Shown: positions 9,841 to 21,562, numbered from the stretch's first letter. The stretch: DNA of 64,000 bases from Peronospora farinosa (GCA_947646735.1 CANTFK010000771.1:62001-126000); one strand, 5' to 3'. The notes: generated by a model from the sequence alone, not told the origin. Made by a program: numbers and translations.

Positions 9841-12800
9841 TTGACGAAGGTTGCTCCCAACACACAGTCACTGTGTGTTGCCGCTCCCAGTGATGAAATA
9901 TCCCTCATCATCTTGAAGATCGAAGTGACAAAGAACATCTCACTTCGCCCCCTAGTTGATTTTGGGGCTTCGAACAACTTTGTTCGACGCCAATCGCTAG
10001 ATGATCGTAGGCTCAAATATGTTGAGCGCGAGACCCCTCCAACGAGGATGACGGTGCGCCTTGCGACTGGCGCATCCGTAACAGTAAAGAAACGTGTAGT
10101 GGGAATTCACTACACGCTTGAAGGCAAAAAGTACGATGATGATTTCATCGTACTTGATCTGGATGGCAAATTTGATGTCATCCTAGGATTACCATGGCTC
10201 AGAAGGTACGAGCCATGGGTCAGCTGGCAGCATCGAACCGTGAAGATGCCTGCCGCTTGTTCATCAGATGGCCATCTGATGAACGTCTTGGAGCGTTCAC
10301 AAGCGTGTGAATGTACTACGAGTGAGTGTGATGGCCTCACTTGTGGTTCGGTCGTTAGTACGACTGCACAAGAACTCAGCGTGACAGACAGTCGCGCTGT
10401 GGAGAAAGCTGCCGGCGGCTGTGCACAAGCACAGGCAGCGCCGAAGGTCCACCACTCGAATAAGTCGAGTGGACCGGGACATGAATGCTCTCCTAGAGGG
10501 CAGCATTCACCGAAGAGTAAACCGGTTGCCCAGAAGCGGCAACACGGTAATCCTAGATCAACTGGAGAGTTGATCGTAGAGGATCTCGCTGTGGTTGCGC
10601 CAACACAGCTAGAGGAAGTCGATGGAACAAGTTTCATCGAGCCTGCGGGAATAAGTCCCCAGGAAACAATCACTGAGGGAATAAGTCCCCAGGAAGTAAC
10701 CGAGACGTTGAACGTCTTGGTTAATGACGGATCAAACGTAGGCGCTTATACGCTTGATCTGATCGCACCTCCGAAGTTAACTTCGGAGATAACTCAGTTG
10801 CCTACGCTAGAACCTAAACGGTTCTTGCGTGATCTGCGTAGTGGCAAAGTCAAGCAGATATGTGTGCTCGTCGCAGAAGACGAGTACATGACTGACATTC
10901 GGTCAGCAACAGTTTTTGCCGAGAACGAACGGGTTCTCAGCAGCTCATCAATGGACGAAAGTGTCCTTGATGAGAAGACTCGGATTGAACGATATACATC
11001 GCAATCCTGGGAGTCGCTGAAGTCAAATTCTTTGTACAAGGATTTGGTCGAATTCAAGGATGTATTCCCTGAATCCGTTCCGTGCGAGTTGCCTAAGGAT
11101 AAAGGTACTCGACACGAGATCGACCTTGTTCCTGGCACAAAATATTGTGTCATGAAGCAGTGGCCACTGCCTCGGGAACAGGTCGAGGCGATCGACAAGT
11201 TCTTTGCCGATCGCCTAGCAGCGGGCCATGTGAGGGAGTCAACTTCACCTCACAGCTCTCCGACCTTCTGTGTGCGCAAGGCCACAGGAGGGTGGCGGAT
11301 AGTGCACGCGTTCAATAAGTTGAACGCTGCAACGATACCGGCACAAACGCCGATACCGAGAAAGGACGTAATCATAGATGGTATGTCTAAGAGTACCATC
11401 TTTTCGTCCATGGATCTGATGGATGGTTTCTATCAGATCCTAATGCGTGAACGGTACATCCCGTACACAGCAGTGAGCACTCCCAGTGGTATGCTCTGGG
11501 AATGGTTGGTGATGCCGCAAGGGCTCAGTAATGCACCAGCCACATTCAATAGATGTGTTTCACATCTATTGAGACCGGTGCGCGAATTCGCACCGAGTTA
11601 CTTCGATGATGTGTTCGTCCATAGTCGGGCTATGGACGGGAAAACAGACGTGGAAGTCCATAGACTCCACGTCCGTAAGGTTCTTACACTTATGCGCGAG
11701 CATAAGTTGTACGCCAACCTCAAGAAGTGTATATTCGAAGCTAGTGAAATATCACTTCTTGGGTGCATCGTCGGAAAGAACGGCGTACGCCCTGATCCAG
11801 AGAAGATCAAGGCGATCACCGACTGGCCAGTGCCAGTCGATGTCAAGGGACTAAGGAAGTTCCTTGGGCTAGCGGCGTACTTGCACAAGTACTCGCGCAA
11901 TTACGCCGAAATGACAGTACATCTTTCTTGTTTACTCAAGAAAAATGTAAAGTGGAACTGGAACGCTGATTGTCAGCGCTCCTTTGAACGTATCAAGCAA
12001 AGCTTGATGCAATCGCCAGTATTTGCGATTGCCGATCAAGACAGACCATTTCATGTGGTCTGTGACGCCAGTGATTTTGCAATCGGCTGCGTACTGATGC
12101 AATATGATACATACGGCGCAGAGCGTGTCGTCTTTTATCAATAGCGTCATCTGTAACCGGCCGAGCGCAATTACCCGGTGCATGACAAGGAACTCCTTGC
12201 CATGAAGTATGCACTGGCTAAGTTTCGCGTCTATCTCTTAGGAGATAGACCGTTCATTGTATATACAGACCATGCGTCACTACGCACGGCTGTAAATAGT
12301 CCACACCTCTCGCAACGAATGGCGAGATGGTTGTCGTTCTTCGCGGAGTACAACTTCTCCGTGGAGTATAAACTGGGACGACTTAACGTCGTCGCCGATG
12401 CTCTTTCACGTCGGCCTGACCTAGAGCCGACTGTGCAATCCGACAGTGATGTAAACACCACTGTCGCCACGCTGAGTACCAGCGTCTTGTCGTCGAGCTT
12501 ACTCGACGACATTAGAAGGGCATGCGCACAAGATAATTATCTTGTACGCCTGATGGAGTATCTCAAGGACCCATCCACGCAAGCTAAGAAGCGCTTGCCT
12601 GCCATGTATCAATCTTCTCTCGATCGATACACCCAGCGGGACGGCTTACTGTACTACACAGCCGTCAACAACGACACGCCTCGTGTCGATGTACCGCCAC
12701 AACATGATCTACAGGTTACGGATCATGTTTGAATGTCACGATGCACCAATAAGTGGGCATCGCGGCCGTGAGAAGACTTACCTCACGGTCAGTCGCGACT

Positions 12801-13573
12801 TTTACTGGCCATGCCAGTATAAGTTTGTGCGCAAGTACGTGCGTGCTTGCGAGGTGTGTCAACGAGTGAAGCCTAGTCCTTCACTCCGTGCACCATTGCA
12901 GCCTCTACCTGTTCCGGCAGAGTGCTGGGAGTCCGTATCAATGGACTTCGTCTTTGGGTTTCCCAAAGACGCTCACGGGAATAATGGTATTCTCGTGTTT
13001 GTAGACAGGTTCAGCAAGATGGTACATCTTGTTGCTGTACCTGAGTCGATCACAGCAGAGGGCTGTGCTCGAGTGTTCATCGATAAAATCTTTTGATTGC
13101 ACGGTTTACCCCGTGAACTTGTGTCCGATAGGGACCCCCGGTTCACAGCTGAGTTTTGGCGTTCCGTGCTCCAAACACTTGGAACACGGCTCACAATGTC
13201 TACTCCTGACCATCCAGAAACTGATGGTCAGACTGAACGCGCCAATCGCGTCCTCGAAGAGATCCTTCGAGGGTACGTCCACTCGTTTACGAGTTGGAGT
13301 GAGTTCTTGTCGATGGTCGAATTCGCCATCAACAACTCCGTGCATGCCTCCACGACGCATACACCGTTCTACGTGAATGGCCTTCGCCATCCACGTGTCC
13401 CCACCTTAGTAGAGGGTGACTCTAACTTAAGGGGGGGAGGGATTCGCTCGAGCGAGAACCAATCTGGCTCTTGCTCATCACGCGACGTCGTTATGGTCGA
13501 CGCGAAAGTAACCGAAGTCGTACCATTCGACTTCGGTGAAGAGGAAGAAAGTAAGAGCGGCGCCTTCGATTAA
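9841..13573 (+). pseudogene. pol of gypsy element 1 (protease-RT-RNase H-integrase), multiple stops
   Basis: The protease region holds PLVDFGASNNFV (about 9949-9985) and LGLPWL. The reverse transcriptase holds RHEIDLVPGTKY, the SMDLMDGFYQI block and the catalytic SYFDDVFVHS (aspartates at 11605-11610). RNase H holds VVCDASDFAIG and YTDHASLR, but stops at 12142-12144 (TAG) and 12154-12156 (TAA) lie between them. The frame shifts near 12715. The integrase has an HHCC finger (ECHDAPISGH ... CEVCQ), MDFVFGF and SDRDPRFTAEFW, with a stop TGA at 13094-13096. After NGLRHPR the protein runs into a low-complexity tail and ends at 13571-13573. It is clearly inactive. Confidence 0.9.
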
Positions 13574-13746
13574 GGCGAAGCACATCGATGTGCGTAAAGT
13601 TCGTCTGCGACATTGCCCGGCGTGGTGTAGTTGCTGCGCAGTTCGTGCGCTCCGAGTTTCAGCTTTCTGACATCTTGACGAAGGCACTTGATGCTGCTAA
13701 GCTCGCTGAGATGTGCAAGCTATTGCGTCTTGGGAATAGTCAGTGA
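13572..13746 (+). mobile_element. 3' end of a Ty1/copia pol (RNase H C-terminus)
   Basis: The sequence codes for AKHIDVRKVRLRH and then, after a one-base shift near 13612, RGVVAAQFVRSEFQLSDILT followed by KAL....LLRLGNSQ and a stop at 13744-13746. The pattern KHIDVR...V....(S)..Q.(A/S)DI.TKAL is the diagnostic C-terminus of copia RNase H and is not found in gypsy elements. It directly follows truncated gypsy integrase sequence, giving a chimeric junction. Confidence 0.85.
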
Positions 13747-13773
13747 GGTGTCGAAGTCATGGCTGAGGGAGAG

Positions 13774-14070
13774 TGTTCGAATTGAACACCGCCTTAGGTA
13801 CGACTGCGCGTGAAAGGCGCGGATTAATGGGAATGACGGCCGCTGACTTAGCATTTGTATTCACTATACTATGTGCAAATGGATTTGGGCCAAGTGTAGA
13901 TTAAGTGGACAGGAGCGATAAGGAGTGAGGAGCGGGTAAGTGCGTGTATAACAAAAAATGACAGATTCCTTTTATCAGAGTTCCTTTGACTGCTAACTCT
14001 ACAACTTACACTATCGGTGTTAAACACTTACAACCGTCGTGTCACCTCGTTACACCAGTGAAACATTACA
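13774..14070 (+). repeat. Probable 3' LTR of the Ty1/copia fragment
   Basis: A purine-rich tract (ggctgagggagag, 13761-13773) after the copia stop codon is followed by TGTTCGAATTGAACACC. A candidate CA end lies at 14053-14054 or 14069-14070 (GTTACA or ATTACA). Length and position suit a copia LTR. No second copy is present in the window to fix the boundaries, so the ends are inferred. Confidence 0.45.
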
Positions 14071-14372
14071 CCAGCGAGATTCTAATATCGACCAATGGTA
14101 ATCATTATTATATTGAAATCAATTAGTTTTCATAAACTTTGATTGGCTAGATCGGTTGTCTCCGGCCCTAGTAGTTTTGTCTGTGGACGTAGCATTAACG
14201 TCGGTGGCCTTAGCGGCTCCCAAAGTTATAACTTAGCAACCATAGAACGAGCTTAGTAGACGCAAATTTTGATAACCTACCGAAGCTTATAACTTATCTA
14301 AAGATAACTTATTGGAGGAAGGTCTGTAGTTAGAAATTGGTCACTATAATATCAATTTGTTACGTAGCAAGC

Positions 14373-15637
14373 ATGTCAAATTTGGCAACGGCACTTACCC
14401 AGGCGCTGAATGCGTCATTCCCTCGCGTGTCCTTTACAATGGCCTATGGATCAGGTGTATTTCAACAAAAGAATCACGACTCAAGCACGAGTATGTTGGA
14501 TCTCGTATTTGCTGTGGACGATCCAATCTCATGGCATGAAGAAAACATTGAACGCAATCCTCAACATTATTCAATCCTCAAGTATTTTGGGGCTGCCAAT
14601 GTTGCCGCCTTTCAAGAGACTTTTGGGGCGGGTGTTTATTATAATACACTGGTAAAAAACACATTTCTACGATTTCTATTATAGTTTTTTACATGACTGA
14701 CTGAAAAATGAGATTGAGACGGCAGGTTCCTCTTAAGGGTGAACGACTCGGAACACGACTCATTAAATATGGTGTCGTAAGCACACAAACTCTATGTGAG
14801 GACCTGACAACCTGGAAAACACTTTATCTCAGTGGTAGAATGCATAAACCTGTACGTGTTTATTGGTTGTGGGTGACTTCTGGGCAAGAAAAACACTCAA
14901 TTTTTGTGGGTTGATTTAGGTCAGCATTCTTACCATGAGTGACGATATTCAGACAGCGACCTCAATGAATTTGTCGCATGCTCTTAATTATGCACTACTT
15001 TGTCTACCGCCGAAGTTTTCAGAGCATGATCTGTTCATGGTGAGCTAATGTTGCTGTCAGTTGATTGATTAATGCACGTGATGATTTGAGTATCTCCATT
15101 TTGTTCATGAGTAGAAGATTGCAGGGATTTCATACCTCGGCGACTTTCGGATGACGTTTGGTGAAAACCCGAGAAAAGTGCGTAATATTGTAGACGGCAA
15201 TTTCAAAGCCTTCAGGGAGCTCTACCAACATCAAATTCAGGTAAGAAAGCTACTTATAATGGTGTCGCTCATTCGATGTGGGGCAATCTGACAAGCTTTA
15301 CTTGCTACTCTGACAGAATTCGCCATTCATGTCGCGCTTGATCTCTAACGGTGACATGCTAGTCGCCAATAGTGACAACCAAAAGGTGAGGCAAACCATT
15401 GTGGATGCTTTGCCGTCTAACGTGCTTCGACGTCTTGCCACAAAATCGCGCATGACTGGAACGCTTGACCATCAGACTGTCACAAAAAAGCAGCTGCAGC
15501 GCGTGATCGCGTCGATCGTGTTTCGGTCAAGTCGCTCGCAAAGTATCAAGGGCATCGCCACTGCGGGAGGCGTAAAATCACTCATCTACGTCGCGCAAAA
15601 ACTGAAGCGCACTTACTTTAAGCATTCGAGCAAGTGA
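14373..15637 (+). CDS. TAM41: Mitochondrial CDP-diacylglycerol synthase TAM41, five exons
   Basis: TAM41 makes CDP-diacylglycerol from phosphatidate and CTP at the inner mitochondrial membrane, the first step toward cardiolipin. The exons are 14373-14651, 14726-14851, 14920-15039, 15118-15240 and 15317-15637, which join in frame to 322 codons plus stop; introns are 68-78 bp with GT-AG ends. Exon 1 holds the nucleotidyltransferase signature AYGSGVFQQ and the acidic MLDLVFAVDDP, then WHEENIERNPQHYS and GAGVYYNTL. Later exons give RLIKYGVVSTQTLCEDL, LPPKFSEHDLFM and AGISYLGDFRMTFGENPRK, in the family order. The N-terminus is short and has no strong presequence. The gene begins about 300 bp after copia-derived DNA, so its promoter space is tight. 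Confidence 0.93.
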
Positions 15638-15747
15638 CTTTGATCTGATGTCTCCCGGCCAATAGAGATATATTTACGCATCGTAGTTTCATACCATGCG
15701 GTCAAGCGTATTAAAAAGAGATCGATCTATGATCGACTATCTTCTAC

Positions 15748-16746
15748 TTAACCGGTCAAAACCTTTTTCAAATGCTCCACACGAGCCCTCGTCTCCTGTG
15801 CAAACTCCTTGTCCTCACCCTCTAGCGCGTCGATTTGGTTAATACGTTGGTCGCATTTGGCTAGCAAATCAAACTCTGTCTTTCTACAAGCCGCCATGAA
15901 GTTGGGCCCAATCATGGAAAATTCCGCCAGACCATCCACAGAACTCTCACACAGGTCCACATCTTCGTTCGTGATAAATGCCGCTGCTGATTGAATGAAG
16001 AAATTCTCCTTCAGCACCGTATCTGCCGTGGAGTGGGTGTTACGGATCAAATAACGGAGGAAGAAGAGCGACTTGCGTTGCAGTCGGATATCTGTGGCGT
16101 CTTCCAAGTTCCTACGCAAGAGATCCAAACCTCTGCAGCTGTCTCCAAGGAATCTCTTCTCGGCCGGGGCGTGGTGACGCACCAAACATGAGATGCCTAG
16201 TAAGGCCTTCACACGACAAGTGACGTCCTTGTCGTCACGAGCCAATGTGCAGAGCACCTCAAGCAATCCACTGTCCACTGCTGCATCCTGACAAAAGGGA
16301 TTGTTTTGCACCACAACAGAGCAAATTTCAGCCGCCAAGGCACGAGATGTTGACTGCTGATACGTTTCAATAACATTGATCAGGACACGGAGGCCGCCCA
16401 TTTTCACAAAGTTTTGGGCATTGTCAATCTGATCAATCCGTGTCAATAGCTCATCAAGTAGCGTGTCCTTGTAGTGTGCAAGCTCCTCATCGGATGGATC
16501 CGTATTTTCATCTGCAATAACACCTTCCTCCGTACCAAAGACAAGTCGTGGGTTCTCGCCCTTTAGAATACGCAGAATGTCCTTCACACGCTCGTTTTCA
16601 TCAATGACACCTTCATTCATGACCATTTCTAAGAATCGTCGCTTATCTTCTGAAATGGGCGTTGCTTGTGCTGGTGTCGTACCGTCCGTTTGTTTCATTG
16701 TCCACTTCATAAGTGCTTGCCACTTGGCTTGGTCGATTGCAGCCAT
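15748..16746 (-). CDS. FES1: Hsp70 nucleotide exchange factor (FES1/HSPBP1 family)
   Basis: FES1/HSPBP1 proteins are armadillo-repeat factors that release ADP from cytosolic Hsp70. The start at 16746 (MAAIDQAKWQALMKWTMKQ) fits the family N-terminus; the frame stays open upstream to an ATG at 16824, but those 26 residues look like 5' leader. The product is 332 aa. Armadillo-like helices are visible in LDELLTRIDQIDNAQNFVKM, then GGLRVLINVIE and SGLLEVLCTLARDDKDVTCR; LRYLIRNTHSTAD and LCESSVDGLAEFSMIGP follow. The single exon ends in HLKKVLTG. The TAM41 gene converges on it with 110 bp between stop codons. Confidence 0.9.
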   Translation of the reverse strand: MAAIDQAKWQALMKWTMKQTDGTTPAQATPISEDKRRFLEMVMNEGVIDENERVKDILRILKGENPRLVFGTEEGVIADENTDPSDEELAHYKDTLLDELLTRIDQIDNAQNFVKMGGLRVLINVIETYQQSTSRALAAEICSVVVQNNPFCQDAAVDSGLLEVLCTLARDDKDVTCRVKALLGISCLVRHHAPAEKRFLGDSCRGLDLLRRNLEDATDIRLQRKSLFFLRYLIRNTHSTADTVLKENFFIQSAAAFITNEDVDLCESSVDGLAEFSMIGPNFMAACRKTEFDLLAKCDQRINQIDALEGEDKEFAQETRARVEHLKKVLTG

Positions 16747-16824
16747 GTTTGCTACTGTATTGCTACAATCAAATGGAATTGATGAATGGGATCGAATGAA
16801 CGGATCCGATGGGACTGGGAACAA

Positions 16825-17637
16825 TCGAGAAAGTAGTTTATGACCAATGAAGGCACGCTTTTAGGATATTCCTCCATCTGATGTCTGTCGACGCTTGCCC
16901 AATAAAGTCACGGGAATGTTGTTTGAGAACTACAAGTCATCGCTCCGTGCTTTCTTATCTCTCCTTCGAACTCGGGCTGTTATTCCAGCCGACTTTGACT
17001 CCTGCTAATGTACATGACCACAGTCGATACGATTATTTAATCAACAATGAAAGTGACTATGTCATGGGATCACCAACAAGCGCTCGTGAGACGATTATGA
17101 TGGATGACATGCATGCCTTACAAGACTCGGACTAGCGATGTAAATGATATGATTGTTGCTGAGGGTGGTAGGGCAGCAACCGTGTAGGTGGACATGGGTG
17201 CGTCATCGAGGCCGCTATGAAGTGCTGTAACAACATCGAGTTTACTGGTGTCTTTATACGATACTGCTGTGATGGAGGACGTGAGTTGTAGCATCAAGAA
17301 GTGAGAGTATTGACATCCAGTAAGGGCAAACTTAAGGAGTAAGTTGATTAAACTTCGTTAAGATCCCTCCTAACCATTTTATCAAGCTGTACGTTTCAAT
17401 ACACTTCAAATAAATGTCTGGGTATGTTTGCTTCATTAACTTTGCTACAAGCAACAGCATCGCGTTCTTTGCTGCTGTGTGTACACTTGATGACAGCGAT
17501 GCTGGGTGGCTCATTGATGACTAATCAGTCGTAGTTACGCACCTTGAAGCAACTCAATCGGAAGTGTTGACAATGGACGGACCTTCACACGGCTGTAGCG
17601 ACTGTCTAGCAAGAGCTGTGGTTTGTTCTGATGTCGC
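16825..17637. other. Interval between FES1 and the nitroreductase, no supported gene
   Basis: An open frame at 16881-17135 (84 codons) and an overlapping frame coding NKVTGMLFENYKSSLRAFLS have mild coding look, but I recognise no family. The rest holds the nitroreductase 3' flank. A decayed gene cannot be excluded. Confidence 0.4.
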
Positions 17638-18602
17638 TTACTTGTTGGAGAAGATTTGGTCACTCGAGTCACCAAACTTGCCATCAAAGAATACCTCCGT
17701 CGGATCCAGTCTTGCGGACGGTTTTTCAGGCTTTGCAGACGGATTCGGATGACCAAGAGCTATTATTACCGGCACACCATAGCGGTCTGGAATGTCCAAT
17801 GCGTTCCTCACGCGGATCTGATCGAATCCTTCCATCGGACACGTTGCAAGGCCGTGCACCTGTGCCGCATACAGAAAAGCAGCAGCAGCAAACGTTGTCT
17901 GTTTGAATGCCCATGCTTCAGTGGATACGTTCGAAGGAACAGGCATGAGTGGTGACAAAACCGTTGCAATGGCTGCACGAAGACCACTCGCAACCATACC
18001 CTCCCCTGAAAAAAGACGCACCACGTGCGGCATGTTGCTCACGACATCAACAGGGGCCCCATTGTCATAGGCCAGCTTTTGCAAACGCGGTAGGCGCTTG
18101 CTAGGCTCTAGAATACAAGCCACAAGTCAGTTCCAAATCTCAAAATGTATTTTATCCAGAGCTCTCGACTCACCGCAGTCAGCAGCAAAGACTGCCACCA
18201 CTGGGGCCTCCTTAACCTTGCGGGCATTGCTGTCCATCATCGCTTCTACCAGTTTTTCACGGTCCTTTTGCTCACGTACCAGCACACAGGCGTACGGTTG
18301 CGTGTTGAATCCCGTCGGAGCTCTCTGTAACAATGCATACATTTGCTTAATACATACAAATTGGTACTATAAGTATTGCAAGCGATATTACACACAAGCG
18401 TCAGTTTAAGAATTTCTTCAAGTGTCTTGTCCGGTACTGCATCCGGGAGAAAAGATTTGCATGCATAACGTTCTTCCATAGCAAGACCTAATTTCTCTTG
18501 TGCATTGCTCATATGGCGGGCTTGAATCACAGTCGAAACGTTTACATATATTCGACTTGACGTCGCCAAGCGCAGGAATCGTGAAGACCGTCGTAATGCC
18601 AT
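17638..18602 (-). CDS. Nitroreductase-family flavoprotein, three exons, probable mitochondrial targeting
   Basis: Nitroreductase-family proteins bind FMN and reduce nitro groups, quinones or related substrates with NAD(P)H. The exons are 18602-18396, 18324-18174 and 18107-17638, joined in phase to 275 aa; introns are 71 and 66 bp. The N-terminus (MALRRSSRFLRLATSSRIYV) is Arg/Ser-rich without acids, like a mitochondrial presequence. The FMN-binding block RAPTGFNTQPYACVLVRE begins exon 2. APVVAVFAADC closes it, and exon 3 holds the helix AAAAFLYAAQVHGLATCPMEGF and the end VPVIIALGHPNP. The true substrate is not deducible. The first exon and the start of exon 2 lie inside a tandem repeat, and a second, cut-off copy of this 5' part is at 21254-21562. 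Confidence 0.85.
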
Positions 18603-19462
18603 TTGAGAGTTTCGAAAATGATCCCCTCATGATGGAAACACTGAAGTAGTTCTAAAGTAAGCGTTATGCCATCAAAAGTTCTAGCTCAGAACGTTGTTGA
18701 AAACTTTTGACGCACTTTTTCCTCGAACATTTTTCGATGCCATCGAAAAACATGCAAAACCACATGACGACTTGCAATGCTTGACGTTTGGAGATCTCGT
18801 TTTATGAAACGAGAAAGTCTTGCATGTGTAACGCTTTTGGTCACTCCCAGATGGTCGGTCGTCCATGTTGTGTCAAATATTTAACGAATGCAATGCAATA
18901 TGCGAGCGCTACGGCTTTGTACAAGAAAGTCGTATGAAATACCCAACAGTTGGCCTAAACGAGTTAGATAAAAAAAGCTCGATCGGTTCGTAAGCTTCGT
19001 CTCATACAAAACTTAAGTATGGTCAGATCGTGAGCAAAGAAAGAGATCAGAACGTCGAGGAAGTGCTTGATGACTAGTATACTTTTACCCGAACTGTATT
19101 AGTCCTGTCCTCACTGGCTCAGTCTACGGGCTTAGCTTCACGGAAAAGTCTGCGCAAGGGCACGTCGAAACGGTTATTTAGCTTGGGGTGCATACGCAAC
19201 GTCAAGTTCGCAAAATGCGGCGAATATCACTGACCCTTCTTGATGGGCTGCTGACGCAACTGGGCTGGTTAGGTCGGACAGTGATTAGTTCTTTGGATGC
19301 AATATTACAAGCTTACAACACATATTATGTCAATTGCACGTTTTGAACTGACTTACCATAAGGTATAATATGATACTGTTGTGCTCGGTTCGAGCGCTTT
19401 TCGACATGACATATTCCAATTCGACAGCGACAGTGAACACGACTTACGTGCCAATTCGAACA
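18603..19462. promoter_or_regulatory. Shared divergent promoter region of nitroreductase and GH43 copy 1
   Basis: The 860 bp between the minus-strand nitroreductase start (18602) and the plus-strand GH43 start (19463) hold no other recognisable gene. The two genes diverge from it, so it must carry both promoters. The whole region is copied at 21563-22423, where its left-hand gene is only a stub. No specific operator was identified. Confidence 0.55.
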
Positions 19463-20681
19463 ATGAAGCTTTCGTCGATCCTCGTTGGACTTCCACTCCT
19501 CGTGACAGACCTTGCTAGCGGATACGCCAACCCGGAAAAGTGCAAAGGCATCTGCGGAAATGCCCACGACCCGTCGATTATTCGCCGTGATGAAGACAGC
19601 AAATACTTTCGTTTCTCCACCGGCCGCACTATCTGCGTGTACACTGCGCCAGATCTTACAGGTCCTTGGAAGGACATGGGTAACGTACTTCCGCACGGAT
19701 CCAAGGTCAAGCTGAAGGGCCAACGGATGTTCTGGGTAATTTATACCTTTTACGTGAAGAACTTGAGGTCGTTAACCAGCACATTCTGATTGACGGTGAT
19801 ATCTGTTGTGATACAATCTAGGCTCCCGATGTCCAGAAGGTTGGTGACATGTACTACTTGTACTACTCGCTGAGCAGTTATAAATCGCAAAACTCGGCCA
19901 TTGGCCTCGCCCGATCCAAGACCATGGATATTGGCACGTGGACTGATGTTGGCAGCGTCGGAATTACGAGCGACTCGTCCAAGCAGTATAATGCGATTGA
20001 TCCGAACCTGTTCAAAGACAATGACCAGTACTATCTCAATTTTGGTAGCTCCTGGCTAGGTATCCACCAAGTCCAGATGGATTCTGACCCTACGAAGCTA
20101 GCGGTGAATGTGGTCCCGCAACAGTCGGCGTTTACGCTTAACAACGAGGTCAGGGAGGGTGCGTATGAGTTTGCCTACAAGGGCTACTACTATCTTTTCT
20201 TCTCCCAAGGTATTTGCTGCGAGTTGGACAAGAAAAAACCGGCGAAGGGCAAGGAGTATCGTATCCTTGTGTGCCGGTCAAAAAGCCCAACTGCGGAGTT
20301 TGTTGACAAGAACGGTATTGACTGCCGAAAAGATGGCGGAAGTGTTGTGCTTGAGTCGCACGACCACGTCTACGCACCAGGCGGTCAGGGTGTGTATAAA
20401 GACCCGAAGTATGGTCCTGTGTTGTACTACCACTACGGTAAGCTAAGCGCTTGAATGTTGTCGCCTAGGGATAGCTGAGTGCTAACGATCTTGATTGTGA
20501 TATTTGTGCAGTCGACACCCGCGTTGGATATGCTGATAGTGACAAGCTCTTTGGTTGGAACAAGCTCGACTTTTCGAGCGGTTGGCCAGTTGTAAAGAGC
20601 CTGAAGGATTCTGGGAAACGCAACAGTAGCCGTGGGAGAGTAGAACCAAATCGAGTTTTCAGTAGTGAGCAAAGCCCATAG
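19463..20681 (+). CDS. Secreted GH43 endo-1,5-alpha-L-arabinanase, copy 1, three exons
   Basis: The enzyme would cut alpha-1,5-linked arabinan side chains of plant pectin outside the cell. The exons are 19463-19735, 19822-20437 and 20512-20681, joined in phase to 352 aa; introns are 86 and 74 bp. The start at 19463 gives a signal peptide, [20 protein letters not shown], with probable cleavage after GYA. GH43 catalytic positions are all present: the general base Asp in [10 protein letters not shown], the pKa-modulating Asp in [11 protein letters not shown], and the acid Glu in [11 protein letters not shown]. Blocks typical of arabinanases ([54 protein letters not shown]) occur in order. The end is Lys/Ser-rich and short. 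An ATG further upstream at 19370 would bury the signal peptide and is not preferred. Confidence 0.93.
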
Positions 20682-21253
20682 TTAGACCGGTTAAGGAACC
20701 ACACCGTGGACGACTAGGGAGCGCAGAATATCTTCTAATCGTACTTCACCTATGACTAGAAGATATGTAGATGTAGTGGAAGTGCAGGACTGTTAAATGG
20801 GCTTTTGTAAAGTTCTGTTCTCCTTCGGTTTTCAGCTATAAAAGCTCGAAAACATGTTTTACACTTTCGCGATGAATTTTTCACGCGTCGCGCTAAATTA
20901 TCTGCAGATATCAAGCAAGATAGATTACATTCTCCTGCTGGCTTCCCGCTGCTAAACGATCGGCCAACGCAAATCATCGTAATGTTTGCCAAGGCCAAAA
21001 AATACACCATCCTTCCTCTGCAAAATATTGTCGTGGTCTAGGGGATATTACAAATGTGATATTCCTGTAGTATGACATAATTCGACCACACATAGTTTTC
21101 GCTCGTCGAGTCTCCGGTCGTCGAGTTGTAGCTCGTCGTGTTGTCAAATCTATCAAGAGCGGTAGAAGATCGACTATCCTTTTCATACTAGATAATTGTA
21201 TAGAAAGACAGTGAGAGCCATTCCCTGGAATAGAAAAAGAAATCTATAGAGTA

Positions 21254-21562
21254 ACGGTTGCGTGTTGAATCCCGTCGGAGCTCTCTGTAACAATGCATAC
21301 ATTTGCTTAATACATACAAATTGGTACTATAAGTATTGCAAGCGATATTACACACAAGCGTCAGTTTAAGAATTTCTTCAAGTGTCTTGTCCGGTACTGC
21401 ATCCGGGAGAAAAGATTTGCATGCATAACGTTCTTCCATAGCAAGACCTAATTTCTCTTGTGCATTGCTCATATGGCGGGCTTGAATCACAGTCGAAACG
21501 TTTACATATATTCGACTTGACGTCGCCAAGCGCAGGAATCGTGAAGACCGTCGTAATGCCAT
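21254..21562 (-). pseudogene. Cut-off 5' end of the nitroreductase gene (duplicate)
   Basis: The stub contains exon 1 (21562-21356, identical to 18602-18396 in translation), the first intron and 31 bp of exon 2, ending at the duplication junction. Past the junction the exon-2 reading continues into unrelated sequence. The complete upstream region is retained, so transcription is possible, but only an 80-90 residue N-terminal piece without the flavin site could be made. Confidence 0.93.

Larger units (their letters stand above)
8169..13571 (+). mobile_element. Ty3/gypsy element 1, decayed, 3' end lost
   Basis: The order is LTR, primer site, gag, protease, reverse transcriptase, RNase H, integrase, as in Ty3/gypsy elements. 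The coding frames carry at least three shifts and three stop codons, and the protease motif is DFGAS where DSGAS is expected. The integrase C-terminal module, any chromodomain and the 3' LTR are missing. At about 13571 the sequence switches directly to the 3' end of a Ty1/copia element. The copy is not autonomous. Confidence 0.9.
18294..21253. repeat. Tandem duplication, unit 1 (2960 bp)
   Basis: This unit and 21254-24214 are direct repeats that abut with no spacer. Each begins ACGGTTGCGTGTTGAATC and ends AAATCTATAGAGTA. I noted four differences by eye: one extra A in an A-run (near 18971/21930), acc/acg (19921 region), gtt/gtc (20655 region) and ctcctg/cttctg (20931 region). The two coding substitutions are synonymous. 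The unit carries the nitroreductase 5' end, the shared divergent promoter region and a complete GH43 gene. Confidence 0.97.

Noticed and set aside
16881..17135. 84-codon plus ORF as a gene
   Set aside because: No family, signal or splice evidence; it may be chance or a relic and is described only in the interval entry.
19370..19462. Upstream ATG extending the GH43 protein by 31 residues
   Set aside because: It would place the clear signal peptide 31 residues inside the protein; the ATG at 19463 gives a normal secretory start.
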